Shown here: positions 23,173 through 32,294 of the stretch, one piece after another
How the letters are laid out: each line of letters begins with the position of its first letter
Position numbering within the stretch: the first letter of the stretch is position 1
DNA from: Kiritimatiellia bacterium
GTDB taxonomy: Bacteria > Verrucomicrobiota > Kiritimatiellia > RFP12 > UBA1067
Assembly: GCA_017405115.1 (NCBI GenBank)
Contig: JAFRBA010000104.1
Location: 1 to 51,701 of the forward strand
Length of the DNA stretch: 51,701 bases
Direction: 5' to 3'
Notes under the pieces: generated by a model
The model's input: only the letters and a program-made list of their open reading frames with translations
What the model was told of the DNA's origin: nothing
Databases searched by the model: none
Translations under genes and position numbers: made by a program

Positions 23173-25320
23173 TTACGCCCTGTATGCGGCGACTCGGCCG
23201 GCAAAGTCGGCAACGAAGATTCGCCCACTCGCCACAAGCGGCGCGCAGAAGTGCGGTGCACCCGTCTCGATGCGGCGCGTCTCGCGGCCGGTCGCCGCGT
23301 CCCAGAACCTGATCGTGCCGTCGCCACATGCGGCAAGCACTGTGCCGTCGCCGGCAATGAGGGGCGCTGTGGCGACCTGCTTCTGCGGCGCCTTCTTGTA
23401 GCTGCCGGAGACGACAAGCGCCTCGCCGACATCGCCCTTCCACACGACTTCGAGCGTCTTCGCGTCGAGCGCGACAAGTCCCGCGTCGCACGACCCAAGG
23501 TAGATGCGTCCGCCGTACAGAAGCGGCTTCGTCGTCGTGGTGAGGTTGAAGGGATACTTGCCGCTCTGGAGCGTCTCGCCGGTCCGCGCGTCGATTACGT
23601 GGAACTCCTTTCCGCCAGTGGCGTAGACCTTTCCGTCCGATATCGTAACAGTTCCGGCGCGCCAGCGCATCATGTCCTTCGCGCCGTACCGCCCCTTCCT
23701 GTCTCGCGACCAGATCAACTTCCCCGTCGCCGCGTCGCAGGCGTAGAGCCCGTGCCACTGCACCTCGGCCGTGACGATTCCCTCGCCGAAGGCGGCGCAC
23801 GAAGCCGCAGTGCCGTAGTGCCTGAAGTCCTTTGACCGCCACTTCTCGGCGCCCGAGACGACGTCGAACGCCGCAAGCTGCTGGTCGATCTCGACAAACA
23901 CCGTCCCCGTGGCATCGTCGGCGGCAAGGCCGTGCTCGAACGGACGCAGCCACACTCCCTTGGCGCATACAGACCACTTCTCCGCGCCTGTGGCGCAGTC
24001 GAGCGCATGCACCGTGCCGTCTGAGTCCTGGCAGACGACAAGCCCGCGGCAGACGACCATCTGGTTCTTTATGGAGTTCGGCATCTTCGCGGTCCAAGCC
24101 GTGCGACCGCTCTTCATGTCCAGCGCCACCACCGCGCCGGAGCCGATCCCCTCGTCGTCGAGCGTGCCGACGAACAGCCGATTTCCGTCAGTGACCGGCG
24201 AGCCTAGATACACGGGACCCGGCACCTTGGCGCGCCAGATTCCCCTGTCGGCAGTCTCAACGCCAGGCCAGACGTCCTTCGGACCGTGGCGCAGTTCGGA
24301 CGTGATGCGCCCCGGCTTGTCCGCCTTCACGATCCGTATCGACGCCGGGCTGAGGTCGACCCCTCCCATCTGCGGATTTGAAGTCTGCAGCACGGCGATT
24401 TTGCCGAACCGGCGGAACTGGTTGGTGTGGAGGTGTCCGTAGACAAGCCCTACAAGGTTGCAGGCCGCCGCGGCGTCCAGGCCGGCCACTGTCAAAACGC
24501 CCTTGTCGATCTTCGTGACGTCGAACAGGTTGCAGCCCCAGAAGGAGTGGTTGAACAGCACGACCGGACGATCCCGCGGAATCGAGGCAAGGTCGTTCGC
24601 CAGCCACTCGGCGAACATCTCCGGCGTGTATGACGGCGGCGCGTCGCCGCTCTTCATGGGCGTCGCGCAGAAATGCACGCCGCACGCCTCGAAGGAATGC
24701 CACACGGGGCCAAAGAGCGACTCGAAAAGCTGCTCGCCGTATTCGCCCTCCTTCACGAGGTCGTGGTTGCCGATTGTGTAGAACATGGGACGCCCCATGT
24801 TGCCGTCGTTCATAAGCTTCGCGTGTGCGCGGAGACCATTCGGATAGCAGATGTCGCCGGTGTGGACGACAAACGCCGCGTCGCAGCGGTCCGCGATCTC
24901 CTTGACATGCGCGGCGAACGCCTTCTCCTTTTCGCTTATCCCGCCGATTTCCGAATCCGAGATGTGCACGAACCTCAGAGGCCTGTCCGCCGCGGACGGC
25001 GCCCAAGGCAGAAGGACGAAGTCGTACTTTGCGTCCGCACCTGCGACCGGAAGGTAGAACCTCTCCGCACGCCATCCGCTGGGCGTCGTGACGGACAAAA
25101 ACCGCGCCCGCTCCCACGACGGAAGCGCAAAGCGCCCCTCCGCGTCGGTCTTGGCCACGTCGCGACCGTTCGTGACGGCGACGCCGGCAAGCGGTCGTCC
25201 GCCACCGGTCACGGTTCCACGCAGCGACGTCCCTTCGGCAGCGGACGCCGCGAGAGGCGCTGCAACCCCTGTCGCGCCGGCGACTGCCGCCAAGCGCACA
25301 AATTCTCGTCTGTCTATCAT
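23173..25320 (-). CDS. Tat-exported calcineurin-like phosphoesterase fused to a PQQ-type beta-propeller
   Basis: 715 aa from the ATG at 25320 (AAAGGAGCAAG upstream). A Tat signal (DRREFVRLAAVAG, then APLAASAA) is followed by a carboxypeptidase-regulatory-like beta domain (about 30-115), a metallophosphoesterase (about 120-360: HISDSEIGG, HTGDICYPNG, TIGNHDL, FNHSFWG, YGHLHTNQF) and a repeated WD/PQQ-like propeller (about 370-715: GAVVALDMKSGRTAWTAK, VHALDCATGAEKWS, AFDVVSGAEKWRSK, LYACDAATGKLIWSRD, LVALDAKTLEVVWKG). Metal ligands of the phosphoesterase look complete. Substrate unknown; co-transcribed after the CBM9-like gene with a 40-nt gap, so a link to glycan breakdown is inferred from position only. 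Confidence 0.85.
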   Translation of the reverse strand: MIDRREFVRLAAVAGATGVAAPLAASAAEGTSLRGTVTGGGRPLAGVAVTNGRDVAKTDAEGRFALPSWERARFLSVTTPSGWRAERFYLPVAGADAKYDFVLLPWAPSAADRPLRFVHISDSEIGGISEKEKAFAAHVKEIADRCDAAFVVHTGDICYPNGLRAHAKLMNDGNMGRPMFYTIGNHDLVKEGEYGEQLFESLFGPVWHSFEACGVHFCATPMKSGDAPPSYTPEMFAEWLANDLASIPRDRPVVLFNHSFWGCNLFDVTKIDKGVLTVAGLDAAAACNLVGLVYGHLHTNQFRRFGKIAVLQTSNPQMGGVDLSPASIRIVKADKPGRITSELRHGPKDVWPGVETADRGIWRAKVPGPVYLGSPVTDGNRLFVGTLDDEGIGSGAVVALDMKSGRTAWTAKMPNSIKNQMVVCRGLVVCQDSDGTVHALDCATGAEKWSVCAKGVWLRPFEHGLAADDATGTVFVEIDQQLAAFDVVSGAEKWRSKDFRHYGTAASCAAFGEGIVTAEVQWHGLYACDAATGKLIWSRDRKGRYGAKDMMRWRAGTVTISDGKVYATGGKEFHVIDARTGETLQSGKYPFNLTTTTKPLLYGGRIYLGSCDAGLVALDAKTLEVVWKGDVGEALVVSGSYKKAPQKQVATAPLIAGDGTVLAACGDGTIRFWDAATGRETRRIETGAPHFCAPLVASGRIFVADFAGRVAAYRA

Positions 25321-25360
25321 CTTGCTCCTTTTTTCTTCTCCCTGCTCGACTGCCGAAAAT

Positions 25361-28300
25361 CTACTCCTCCAGCGGAGTACATATCGGCACGGCGATGGAT
25401 CCGCCAAGAACCGTCGCCTTCGCCCACGGGTGCATGGGCTTGCCGTTGCGCGCGGCGATGGCGGGCGGCACGGGGATCTCCGCCGTCCACAGCCGCCGCG
25501 AGGCGTCTGGCTTCAGCACGACTGCCGCGCCCGAAGGTCCGGCGGAATACGGCACGGGTCGGTGGTTGTCGTCACCGTACAGCGAGCACGTCACGTCCTC
25601 GCACGGTGCAGAAAGGCGCAAGGCGAACTTCCACTTCCCGCCTTCCTCGCGGAACGAGAGGTACTGCTCCGGCTCCGCAACCGCCGCGACGAACGGCAGC
25701 GTCGCCTTGAAGTTGTGCGTCACCAGGCGCAGTGCTCCCGCAGCGGCGGCCTCCGGCGAAAGCGGCACGGTGTAAAGCCCCTTCTGCGGGATCGTGACGT
25801 CGCCCGCAAGGCGAGCGCCCCCCTTCTTCTTGCCGGCGTAGAGCCTCCACGCCGAATATTTCGACTTGTCGATGCGCTCGCCCTCGGAGAGCTGGAACAC
25901 GAGCCACTTCGCCTCCGGCGGGATGGCCGCCTTGACAACCCGCGTCCCGTTCTCCGCGGCGACCGGGCCGTCTGCCCTCCAGAGCGCGTCCTTCGGCTCC
26001 AGGTTGGCCGCCGCGCCGTCTGCCGCCGCCTGCGCGGCGTCCTCTGCCTTCGCCTCGTCGCATGACGGCATCTCGATCTCGTAGATCTCGAACACCCCGT
26101 CCTTCGGCTTCGGCACGTCGATGCGCAGCTTCACGGCGCGCAGCGCCTTGCCGAAGCGGAAGAGCTTGGAGAACTTCGAGGTCTCCGTCTCGGCGGCAGG
26201 CTCGGTCCATTCGCCGCCGCTCCGAATGCTCACCTTCGCATCGGCGACGTTCGCGCCGTATATCCTGAATTCGCGAAACACCGGCGTGAATCCGGCGAAC
26301 GATATCTCGGCAGACGTATCCTTCGCGTTTCGCCCGCTCCACGCCACGACGTCGAGCGTTCCGTCGACGAGCTTCCTGTTGCCACTTCTCCTTGGGACGC
26401 TGCCGTTGACGAGGATGTCGTCATGCCGGCCCTTGAGCTGGTTGTCGCGGCCCGTGCGCAGCGCGTCGAGCGCAAGGACCTTGCGCTCCGCCTCGTCGTA
26501 CGTCGGAAGCCCCGCGTCCATCTTCTCGCTCGTCGCGACAATGGCCTCAAGCGGCTTGAGGGAGAACGCCGTCCCACCAGCGCGGCAGTCGAATACGCGC
26601 TCGCCGCGGAACTCGAAGAACTTGCCGTCTATTCCGGAGACGGTCGCCTGCATGGGCTCGAACGTCGCATTGGCCACTGCGAAGAGCCTGCGTCCGTCCA
26701 GCTCCCACATTGCGCCTTCGGATCCCTTCGGGCATGCGAGGAGCGTGCGGCGGCCGAAGAGGAAGAAATCGGAGAGCCGCTCCGCCGTGGTGTTGGTGAA
26801 GCGCACGCCCTCGTAGGTCATCGGCGTGTCCCCGAGATCGTGGTAGGCGTATGGGAAGAACGACTTGGCGCCGTGTATGAGGAAGTTCCACGTGTGCGTC
26901 ACGTATTCGCGGAACGTCGGCGCGACGCCGTCGGGGTAGGCGAAGCACGTCGGCACGCAGCCGATGCACTTGTCGGGATGCTCCTCCGGGCGGAAGGCGT
27001 CCACGAACGGCCCCAGCTCCAGAAGACCACGCCCGAACGAACGGCGCCCTTTCGCATCGACGCGCTGGTGGACGTACGGATGCGTCTCGAACCAGTCGGC
27101 GCAGTCGATGTAGCGCATGCCGCCGCGCGTTCCGCACAGGATGACATGGTACGGGTCCTTCTCGCTGGCATACTCGTAGATGTGCCTCAGGTACACCGGC
27201 GAAATGTGGCGGCACTCCGGCTCGTCGGAGATGTAGTAGTACGCGCCGTCCGTGGATGCGAGGCCATTCGCAAGTATCCCGTCCAGCTTGGCCATGTACT
27301 CAGCGCAGGGCTTCACGTCCTTCGTCGCTTCGCGGCGCTCGAGTCCGCTGATTACGCGGTTGGGCTCCAGCGTGGCGATGCGGACCATCGCGCGCGTCTG
27401 GCAGAGGTCGTCGGCGTCGTACTTCTCCCGAAAGGCCTCGCCGCCCTTGTAGTACTCGGCGTACATGTTGCGGCGGAAGATGGGCTTGCCGTCGAGCACG
27501 AGGTGTCCGTTCTCGATCCACGTCATGTGCCCGGTGCTGCGCGGTGCCAGGCGGCGGACCTTTTTGGAAAGCGTCTCGCCGCCGGCGGAGACGGTCAGCA
27601 CGGCCTCGCCGTACTCGAAACCCTTCGTGTCGAACGAGAACTCGCCGCCGCCCTGCGGCAGGACAGCGGTGCGCGCCGGGAAGCCCGGGCCCTCCAGCGA
27701 GATGCGGACCTCGCCCGGGACATGCGCCTTGACGACGCCGGCTACGCGGTCCGCCGGCTGTCCCGGATAGAAGTTGGCGCGGTAGCCGGGCGAAGTGAAC
27801 TTGAGCGCCAGCGGCGTATAGTCGACCACCACGGGGTATCGGCGGCCCAAGACCGCTCCGTCGCCCGCTCTCGCCAGCCTGATGTCGCACGGGATGCGTC
27901 CGCTTTCCGGGAAGGTCGCCGGGACGACGATCGTCGTGTCACCTGTCTTGAGCGCGGCGGACTTAAGCGAGCCGAACGACGTCTCGACCGAGACTTTTCC
28001 TGAGACCGTCGCGAAGACCTGAAGCTCAAGCCGTCCGCGAAAGCCGCCGCCATCCTTGCCGTCGACATGCGTGATCGCGCTCTTGATCCAAACGTCCTCC
28101 GAATCGCGACGCCTGGGGAATTCCTTCATGCGCCTGTACTTCTTCGCGGCCTGGAAACCCTCGCCGGGCATGCCGAGGTCGCTCCAAGAGGACGGACCCT
28201 CGCCGGGACGGTTGCGTCCGACGTTGAAGAGCCATTCGCCCTCCCACATGTCGCGGCGCGTCATGTAGAGGGCCGAAAGCGGTATCTCGATCTCGACCGT

Positions 28301-28777
28301 CCAGAAGCCGGCGAATAAGCCGACCGCGTGCTTGATCATCGGACCGTAGGGGTCGGGCCTTATGATCCCGTTCTCCGAATAGAACATCGCGTACGAATCG
28401 CCGCGGTGGCCGAAGACGAACTGATACCACTCGAATGGAGTTCCGCTTGGGCTGAAGTCGATCTCCACTAAGTCGGTCCTCGAGCTGAACAGCCCGTTGT
28501 CCACGGCGGTCTTGAGACGCTCCATGTCGGGCTCGAAGCACTTGATGCCGATGTACAGGCTTTCGTCGTCCGCAAGTATGGCAAAGGCGGTGTCCGCCTT
28601 AACTTCGCGGCGCTTCTCGCGCTCGAACTTGCGGAAGCCCGTCTCCCACTCAGCCTTCGACCAGACCTCGTCGGACAGGTCTCCGTCTATTGCTGGCGCC
28701 GTCGCGACACGCCCCACGTCGGCAATTGCCGACAACGCCGCGAATGCGCCCGAAACAACAACTGCCAAGTGCTTCAT
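25361..28777 (-). CDS. Large secreted CBM9-like multidomain protein with putative glycosidase barrel
   Basis: 1138 aa, signal peptide MKHLAVVVSGAFAALSAIA, GGGAG upstream. Domains by eye: CBM9/DOMON-like module (about 20-230, APAIDGDLSDEVWSKAEWE), beta domains (about 250-410), a barrel-like region (about 415-760, DGKPIFRRNMYAEYY, AYYYISDEPECRHISP, IHGAKSFFPYAYHD), an F5/8-type (discoidin-like) region (about 790-930, RKLVDGTLDVVAW, VFREFRIYGANVADAKVSI) and a C-terminal beta domain. The Glu of SDEPE is a candidate catalytic acid. I cannot assign a CAZy family. It follows GH31 by 13 nt and precedes the phosphoesterase by 40 nt, so all three form one transcript. Confidence 0.75.
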   Translation of the reverse strand: MKHLAVVVSGAFAALSAIADVGRVATAPAIDGDLSDEVWSKAEWETGFRKFEREKRREVKADTAFAILADDESLYIGIKCFEPDMERLKTAVDNGLFSSRTDLVEIDFSPSGTPFEWYQFVFGHRGDSYAMFYSENGIIRPDPYGPMIKHAVGLFAGFWTVEIEIPLSALYMTRRDMWEGEWLFNVGRNRPGEGPSSWSDLGMPGEGFQAAKKYRRMKEFPRRRDSEDVWIKSAITHVDGKDGGGFRGRLELQVFATVSGKVSVETSFGSLKSAALKTGDTTIVVPATFPESGRIPCDIRLARAGDGAVLGRRYPVVVDYTPLALKFTSPGYRANFYPGQPADRVAGVVKAHVPGEVRISLEGPGFPARTAVLPQGGGEFSFDTKGFEYGEAVLTVSAGGETLSKKVRRLAPRSTGHMTWIENGHLVLDGKPIFRRNMYAEYYKGGEAFREKYDADDLCQTRAMVRIATLEPNRVISGLERREATKDVKPCAEYMAKLDGILANGLASTDGAYYYISDEPECRHISPVYLRHIYEYASEKDPYHVILCGTRGGMRYIDCADWFETHPYVHQRVDAKGRRSFGRGLLELGPFVDAFRPEEHPDKCIGCVPTCFAYPDGVAPTFREYVTHTWNFLIHGAKSFFPYAYHDLGDTPMTYEGVRFTNTTAERLSDFFLFGRRTLLACPKGSEGAMWELDGRRLFAVANATFEPMQATVSGIDGKFFEFRGERVFDCRAGGTAFSLKPLEAIVATSEKMDAGLPTYDEAERKVLALDALRTGRDNQLKGRHDDILVNGSVPRRSGNRKLVDGTLDVVAWSGRNAKDTSAEISFAGFTPVFREFRIYGANVADAKVSIRSGGEWTEPAAETETSKFSKLFRFGKALRAVKLRIDVPKPKDGVFEIYEIEMPSCDEAKAEDAAQAAADGAAANLEPKDALWRADGPVAAENGTRVVKAAIPPEAKWLVFQLSEGERIDKSKYSAWRLYAGKKKGGARLAGDVTIPQKGLYTVPLSPEAAAAGALRLVTHNFKATLPFVAAVAEPEQYLSFREEGGKWKFALRLSAPCEDVTCSLYGDDNHRPVPYSAGPSGAAVVLKPDASRRLWTAEIPVPPAIAARNGKPMHPWAKATVLGGSIAVPICTPLEE

Positions 28778-28790
28778 GTCATCATCTCCC

Positions 28791-31064
28791 TTATTCTATT
28801 CTTGCGCACGTCGCCGTGCATCCTTCGCCACCGACCATGCCGAGGTCGCGCTCCTCGACCTTCTGCCCGAAGTGGAACCTGACCTTCATCCGGCGCGTCT
28901 CGGGCATGCCGACGAAAGATCCCCTGCGGGCGCCGACGGTGAACTGCGCACGTCCGTCGGCTGTGCGGCGGACCGACAGCGGTGTCGTCGAGTACGCGCC
29001 GGTGCGGTAGCCGAGCGACACGCCGTCGTCCTCGTACAGCTCGGCGTCGCCGTCGGCGGATGGCCACACGTCGAACACGACCTCCTCGTTCCAGCCCTTC
29101 TCAAGGTACTGCCTGACCGGCCATGTCGGAACAATCGCCCCGCCTTTTACGTAAAGCGCGCCGCCCCATTGGACCGTCGCCTTGAGAGGCAGACGGCACG
29201 GGCCCGTGACCTTCTGGCCGGTGCGCCACTCGAACCAGTCTCCCGGCGGAATCGTCACGCCGTCGCCGAAGACGCCGACCAGCAGGCTGTCGCCGAGCAT
29301 GTAGGTGTCGAAGCAGGCGTCGTATTCGGACGTCTCGGGGTAGACAAGCGAGAGCGGACGCGCGATCGGGTAGCCGGTGCGGGCCGCCTCGGCCGCCGTC
29401 GAGTAGATGTACGGCGCGATCCGGTAGCGCAGCTCGGCGTACGCCCTGAAAGAAGCCACCCTTTCTTCGGTGTCGACCCACGGGATGTCCCAGTAGTCCC
29501 AGTTGTTCAGCTGCGCCCACGGCGCGAGGAACCCGAAGTGGATGCCGGCGAACGAGCCGTCCGCGAACCGCGGCTCCATGTCGAAGCTCTGGTGCGGATG
29601 CCCGGAGAGCGCGAGGTTGAGGATGGACTTCAGCGGCTTCAGGCCCCCGCCGGTGTCGCCCGCCCACGTCGCGACGTACTGCTGCACGCCGGCCCAGCCG
29701 CCCGCCGAGTAGACCATGGCGCGCCGCCCCGTGTATTCGGAAAAGCCCATCGCCATCTGCTTAGCGTAGACGAGCGGATAGAGGTTGTGCGCCTCGGCGT
29801 CGGACATCCCGTTCGACCACTTGCGCCCCGGGACGCCGCTTCCCTCGCACACCTGCCACGCCCCGTCGAGCTTGAAGGCGTCGGCCCCCTGGTCGACGAA
29901 TTGGCGGATGTGCTCGAACCACGGGCGCTCCCCCTCCTTGTGGCGGTACGGTTCGATCTCGCCGCGGAACGCACCGCCGCCCAGGGCCGGAACGGGCGGA
30001 CGGGACGCCTCCTCGCCGTGCTCGATCTTCTTGCCCTCTATGTTCTCGTCGTGCCATTCCGCGTTCTTGTTTCTGTCGTAGCCGCAGGGACGGCGGTCAG
30101 GGCTCCTCGTCATCGGGCCTTCGCGTCCGGCGAAGAGGTCCTCCTCGTACTTGAAGAGGTCGTACTTGCAGCAGAACCACAGGCTGAGCTTCATGCCGAC
30201 CCGCTCCATGGCGGACGGGAACGTGTGCGTGCCGGACGGCCGCCAGTGCGGGAACACGAACCTGTTCGCGTCCCAGCGCTTGCGCGTCGTGCTGTCGTAG
30301 CATTTTTCCATCCAGTACGGCTCGAGACCCATCGTGTCGCACGGAATCTTGTGCTCGCGGAAGCCGATCGTCTCGTCGATGAGCGCGAACTGGTCGATGT
30401 ACTGGTTGCAGACGAACGTGAACCCGTAGCCCCAGACGGGCAGGAGGGCAGGCCGCCCAGTCAGCGACGTGTAGACGTCGAGGAGCTCGCGCGGGGAGTT
30501 GCCCGTGAACACGTAGAAGTCGACATCGCCCTCCTCCGCCGTGACGGTCATGGCGTCCTTGTCCTCGGCGCCGACGTCGAACACCGGCGTGAACGTCGTG
30601 TTGACGAACACACCCCACCCGCGCGACGTCCACGCCATCGCAATCGGGATGTAGCACGTCAGGTTCTCGACCCTGAGGCGGTACTTGCCTGGCCTGCGCT
30701 GTATGTTCTCGCGGCTCGCGTCGCCGAGGCCGAACACGCGCTCGCCCGGCGCAAGCGGGAATCTCAGGCGAAAGCCCCTGCCCACCTGCTCGCACGTCGG
30801 AGTCACCTTTCCGAAGTCCATGGACGAACCCGTCGCCCTCGCCTGGAAGTTGCTCAGGATGCCATATCTGTTCAGCGCCGACTCGGGCCAGCGCCCGTCC
30901 CGGCTCATCCTGACGCGCCACAGGTTGCCCTGCAGTTCCTCCACCATGGTTTCAGCCGAGAACGCGGCGGAGACGGCGAAAACAGCCGTCACTGCCACAA
31001 AGACGGCCACAGCACAAGACGAACCCCCGGATGCTTCCGTCGTATAGTTTCCTTGACGTACCAT
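28791..31064 (-). CDS. Secreted GH31 alpha-glycosidase
   Basis: 757 aa, ATG 31064 with AAGGAG 9 nt upstream; hydrophobic export signal after a polar start (VAVFVAVTAVFAVSAAFSA). GH31 order is clear: N-terminal beta-sandwich (ERVFGLGDAS), barrel with LLPVWGYGFTF, the nucleophile DAFKLDGAWQ (Asp400), the acid/base TWAGDTGGG (Asp470), GHPHQSFDMEP and the C-terminal beta domains (GDSLLVGVF, YVKGGAIVPTWP, LYEDDGVSLGY). GH31 covers alpha-glucosidases, alpha-xylosidases and sulfoquinovosidases; I cannot choose between them. First gene of its operon, with a leadered promoter at 31098. Confidence 0.92.
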   Translation of the reverse strand: MVRQGNYTTEASGGSSCAVAVFVAVTAVFAVSAAFSAETMVEELQGNLWRVRMSRDGRWPESALNRYGILSNFQARATGSSMDFGKVTPTCEQVGRGFRLRFPLAPGERVFGLGDASRENIQRRPGKYRLRVENLTCYIPIAMAWTSRGWGVFVNTTFTPVFDVGAEDKDAMTVTAEEGDVDFYVFTGNSPRELLDVYTSLTGRPALLPVWGYGFTFVCNQYIDQFALIDETIGFREHKIPCDTMGLEPYWMEKCYDSTTRKRWDANRFVFPHWRPSGTHTFPSAMERVGMKLSLWFCCKYDLFKYEEDLFAGREGPMTRSPDRRPCGYDRNKNAEWHDENIEGKKIEHGEEASRPPVPALGGGAFRGEIEPYRHKEGERPWFEHIRQFVDQGADAFKLDGAWQVCEGSGVPGRKWSNGMSDAEAHNLYPLVYAKQMAMGFSEYTGRRAMVYSAGGWAGVQQYVATWAGDTGGGLKPLKSILNLALSGHPHQSFDMEPRFADGSFAGIHFGFLAPWAQLNNWDYWDIPWVDTEERVASFRAYAELRYRIAPYIYSTAAEAARTGYPIARPLSLVYPETSEYDACFDTYMLGDSLLVGVFGDGVTIPPGDWFEWRTGQKVTGPCRLPLKATVQWGGALYVKGGAIVPTWPVRQYLEKGWNEEVVFDVWPSADGDAELYEDDGVSLGYRTGAYSTTPLSVRRTADGRAQFTVGARRGSFVGMPETRRMKVRFHFGQKVEERDLGMVGGEGCTATCARIE

Positions 31065-31097
31065 TGCAAACGCTCCTTATGTGTGGTTTTGCCATGT

Positions 31098-31130
31098 ATT
31101 ATAGCATATTAATGCCACATGCTGTCATGT
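31098..31130 (-). promoter_or_regulatory. Promoter and candidate operator of the GH31 operon
   Basis: Extended -10 TGC-TATAAT on the minus strand (TATAAT at 31098-31103), 33 nt before the ATG, leaving room for the AAGGAG site. A palindrome ACATG-CTGT-CATGT (31117-31130) covers the expected -35 region. Its half-sites match those of the palindrome at 32220-32236. Confidence 0.55.
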
Positions 31131-31191
31131 CTAGCGAGACAAGGATTTAGTCGCGCACGATCCGGCCGTGTCATACGGGCCGTATCGCCGG

Positions 31192-32001
31192 CTACCCTAC
31201 AATCTGCGGCCAGGCGCCGCAGATGCGGCCCTCGTGGAATACGACGTCCCCCGCCTCCATCGCGGCGGAGAGCTGTTCGTCGGGGCCGTTGAAGAGGCTT
31301 CCATCCCTTGTCAGCACGGCCTTGCCGACCTCCTCCGGCGGCAACAGGGATATCGTCTCACGCGCGGCATCGATCATCCTGTGCCACTTTCTTGAGAGTT
31401 CCGCCACGTCAATATGCACATCGGATTTGACGGCAATGTCGATTTCGTCCTGGACGTATCGCGTTCGCGCGCATGTCTCGAGTATGTAGCGCGGCGACAG
31501 CCCAGGATCCTTGCCGTTCGCCGCCCATGCAAGCAACCCAAGCGGCTGTAAAGTCTCGGCGCACGATATAGTGTCCACCCAGTCGCGCGGAACCCTCCGC
31601 CCAGCCAGTGCAAGCAGCTTGTTCGTGGCGAGATCAAACGGATGCATGGTAACGCCGAGCAGCTCGTCTTCCACAAGTGGGAAGAACCTGTACGCGCTGT
31701 CCTGGACCCACTGGATGTCTGTCGAATCGCCGCCGCGGGAAACCGTCACCTCGACGATGAAATCACGCTCACGCTTCACTTCGACGCCATATCCGGCCGC
31801 GGCCAGCGCCGCACGGTCCATGTCCGCCGCAGCAGTCATGGCCTCGTAGGAATTGTTGAACACGTCGATGTCGTTGGATATGCGTGGACGATGCAGCAGA
31901 TGGTTGAGGGCGAGCCCGCCTGCGACATACGTCTCGCCGTTCGCGACACGGTTCTTCGTGATGACGCGAAGCACCTCCACCTGAAATGCGGTTACAGCCA
32001 T
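31192..32001 (-). CDS. AbiEii/AbiGii-type nucleotidyltransferase (toxin-like)
   Basis: 269 aa from the ATG at 32001, with GGAAGGATT upstream; the longer upstream reading is the shadow of the partner gene. VAGGLALNHLLHRPRISNDIDVF is the nucleotidyltransferase core (GG...R.S.DID), followed by LLGVTMHPFDLATNKLLALAGR and RDWVDTISC, the usual AbiEii second half. AbiEii toxins are NTP transferases, known from phage-defence type IV toxin-antitoxin systems. Here the gene overlaps by 10 nt a 65-aa partner rather than the larger winged-helix antitoxin AbiEi. It sits as an isolated unit between two glycosidase operons. Confidence 0.8.
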   Translation of the reverse strand: MAVTAFQVEVLRVITKNRVANGETYVAGGLALNHLLHRPRISNDIDVFNNSYEAMTAAADMDRAALAAAGYGVEVKRERDFIVEVTVSRGGDSTDIQWVQDSAYRFFPLVEDELLGVTMHPFDLATNKLLALAGRRVPRDWVDTISCAETLQPLGLLAWAANGKDPGLSPRYILETCARTRYVQDEIDIAVKSDVHIDVAELSRKWHRMIDAARETISLLPPEEVGKAVLTRDGSLFNGPDEQLSAAMEAGDVVFHEGRICGAWPQIVG

Positions 32002-32189
32002 CGGCGAATCCTTCCCACGCGCTTGTATGCGTCCATGTCGCCGTTTGCCTCGATGGCGGACAGCACCTGTTCCATCTGCACCCTGTTCTTTGGGTGCAGC
32101 ACGTCGCCGGCGAACCAAAGGCACATTCCCCGGTAGTCTTCGACAACCGACTGGAACTCCTTGCTGTTCACTATGTCCTCTATCGTCAT
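31992..32189 (-). CDS. Small partner of the AbiEii-like protein
   Basis: 65 aa (MTIEDIVNSKEFQSVV...RVGRIRRWL), overlapping the start of the nucleotidyltransferase by 10 nt. No signal peptide, no recognisable DNA-binding motif; acidic-to-basic helical protein. Position suggests an antitoxin or accessory protein. No Shine-Dalgarno; TATAAT lies 10 nt before the ATG, so it is probably translated from a leaderless mRNA. Confidence 0.7.
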   Translation of the reverse strand: MTIEDIVNSKEFQSVVEDYRGMCLWFAGDVLHPKNRVQMEQVLSAIEANGDMDAYKRVGRIRRWL

Positions 32190-32199
32190 GGCTGCGGGA

Positions 32200-32236
32200 A
32201 TTATACCATAAAACCAGCTTCACATGTCGCATGTGA
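32200..32236 (-). promoter_or_regulatory. Promoter and palindromic operator candidate of the AbiEii operon
   Basis: Extended -10 TGG-TATAAT (TATAAT at 32200-32205), 10 nt before ATG 32189. A perfect palindrome TCACATG-TCG-CATGTGA (32220-32236) covers the -35 region, where a repressor would block the promoter. Confidence 0.6.
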
Positions 32237-32294
32237 CTGCCGAAGACGTAAGCAGCCGCCTTCAACTTATGCAGGGGGGAATGGTGCTCCCCGT

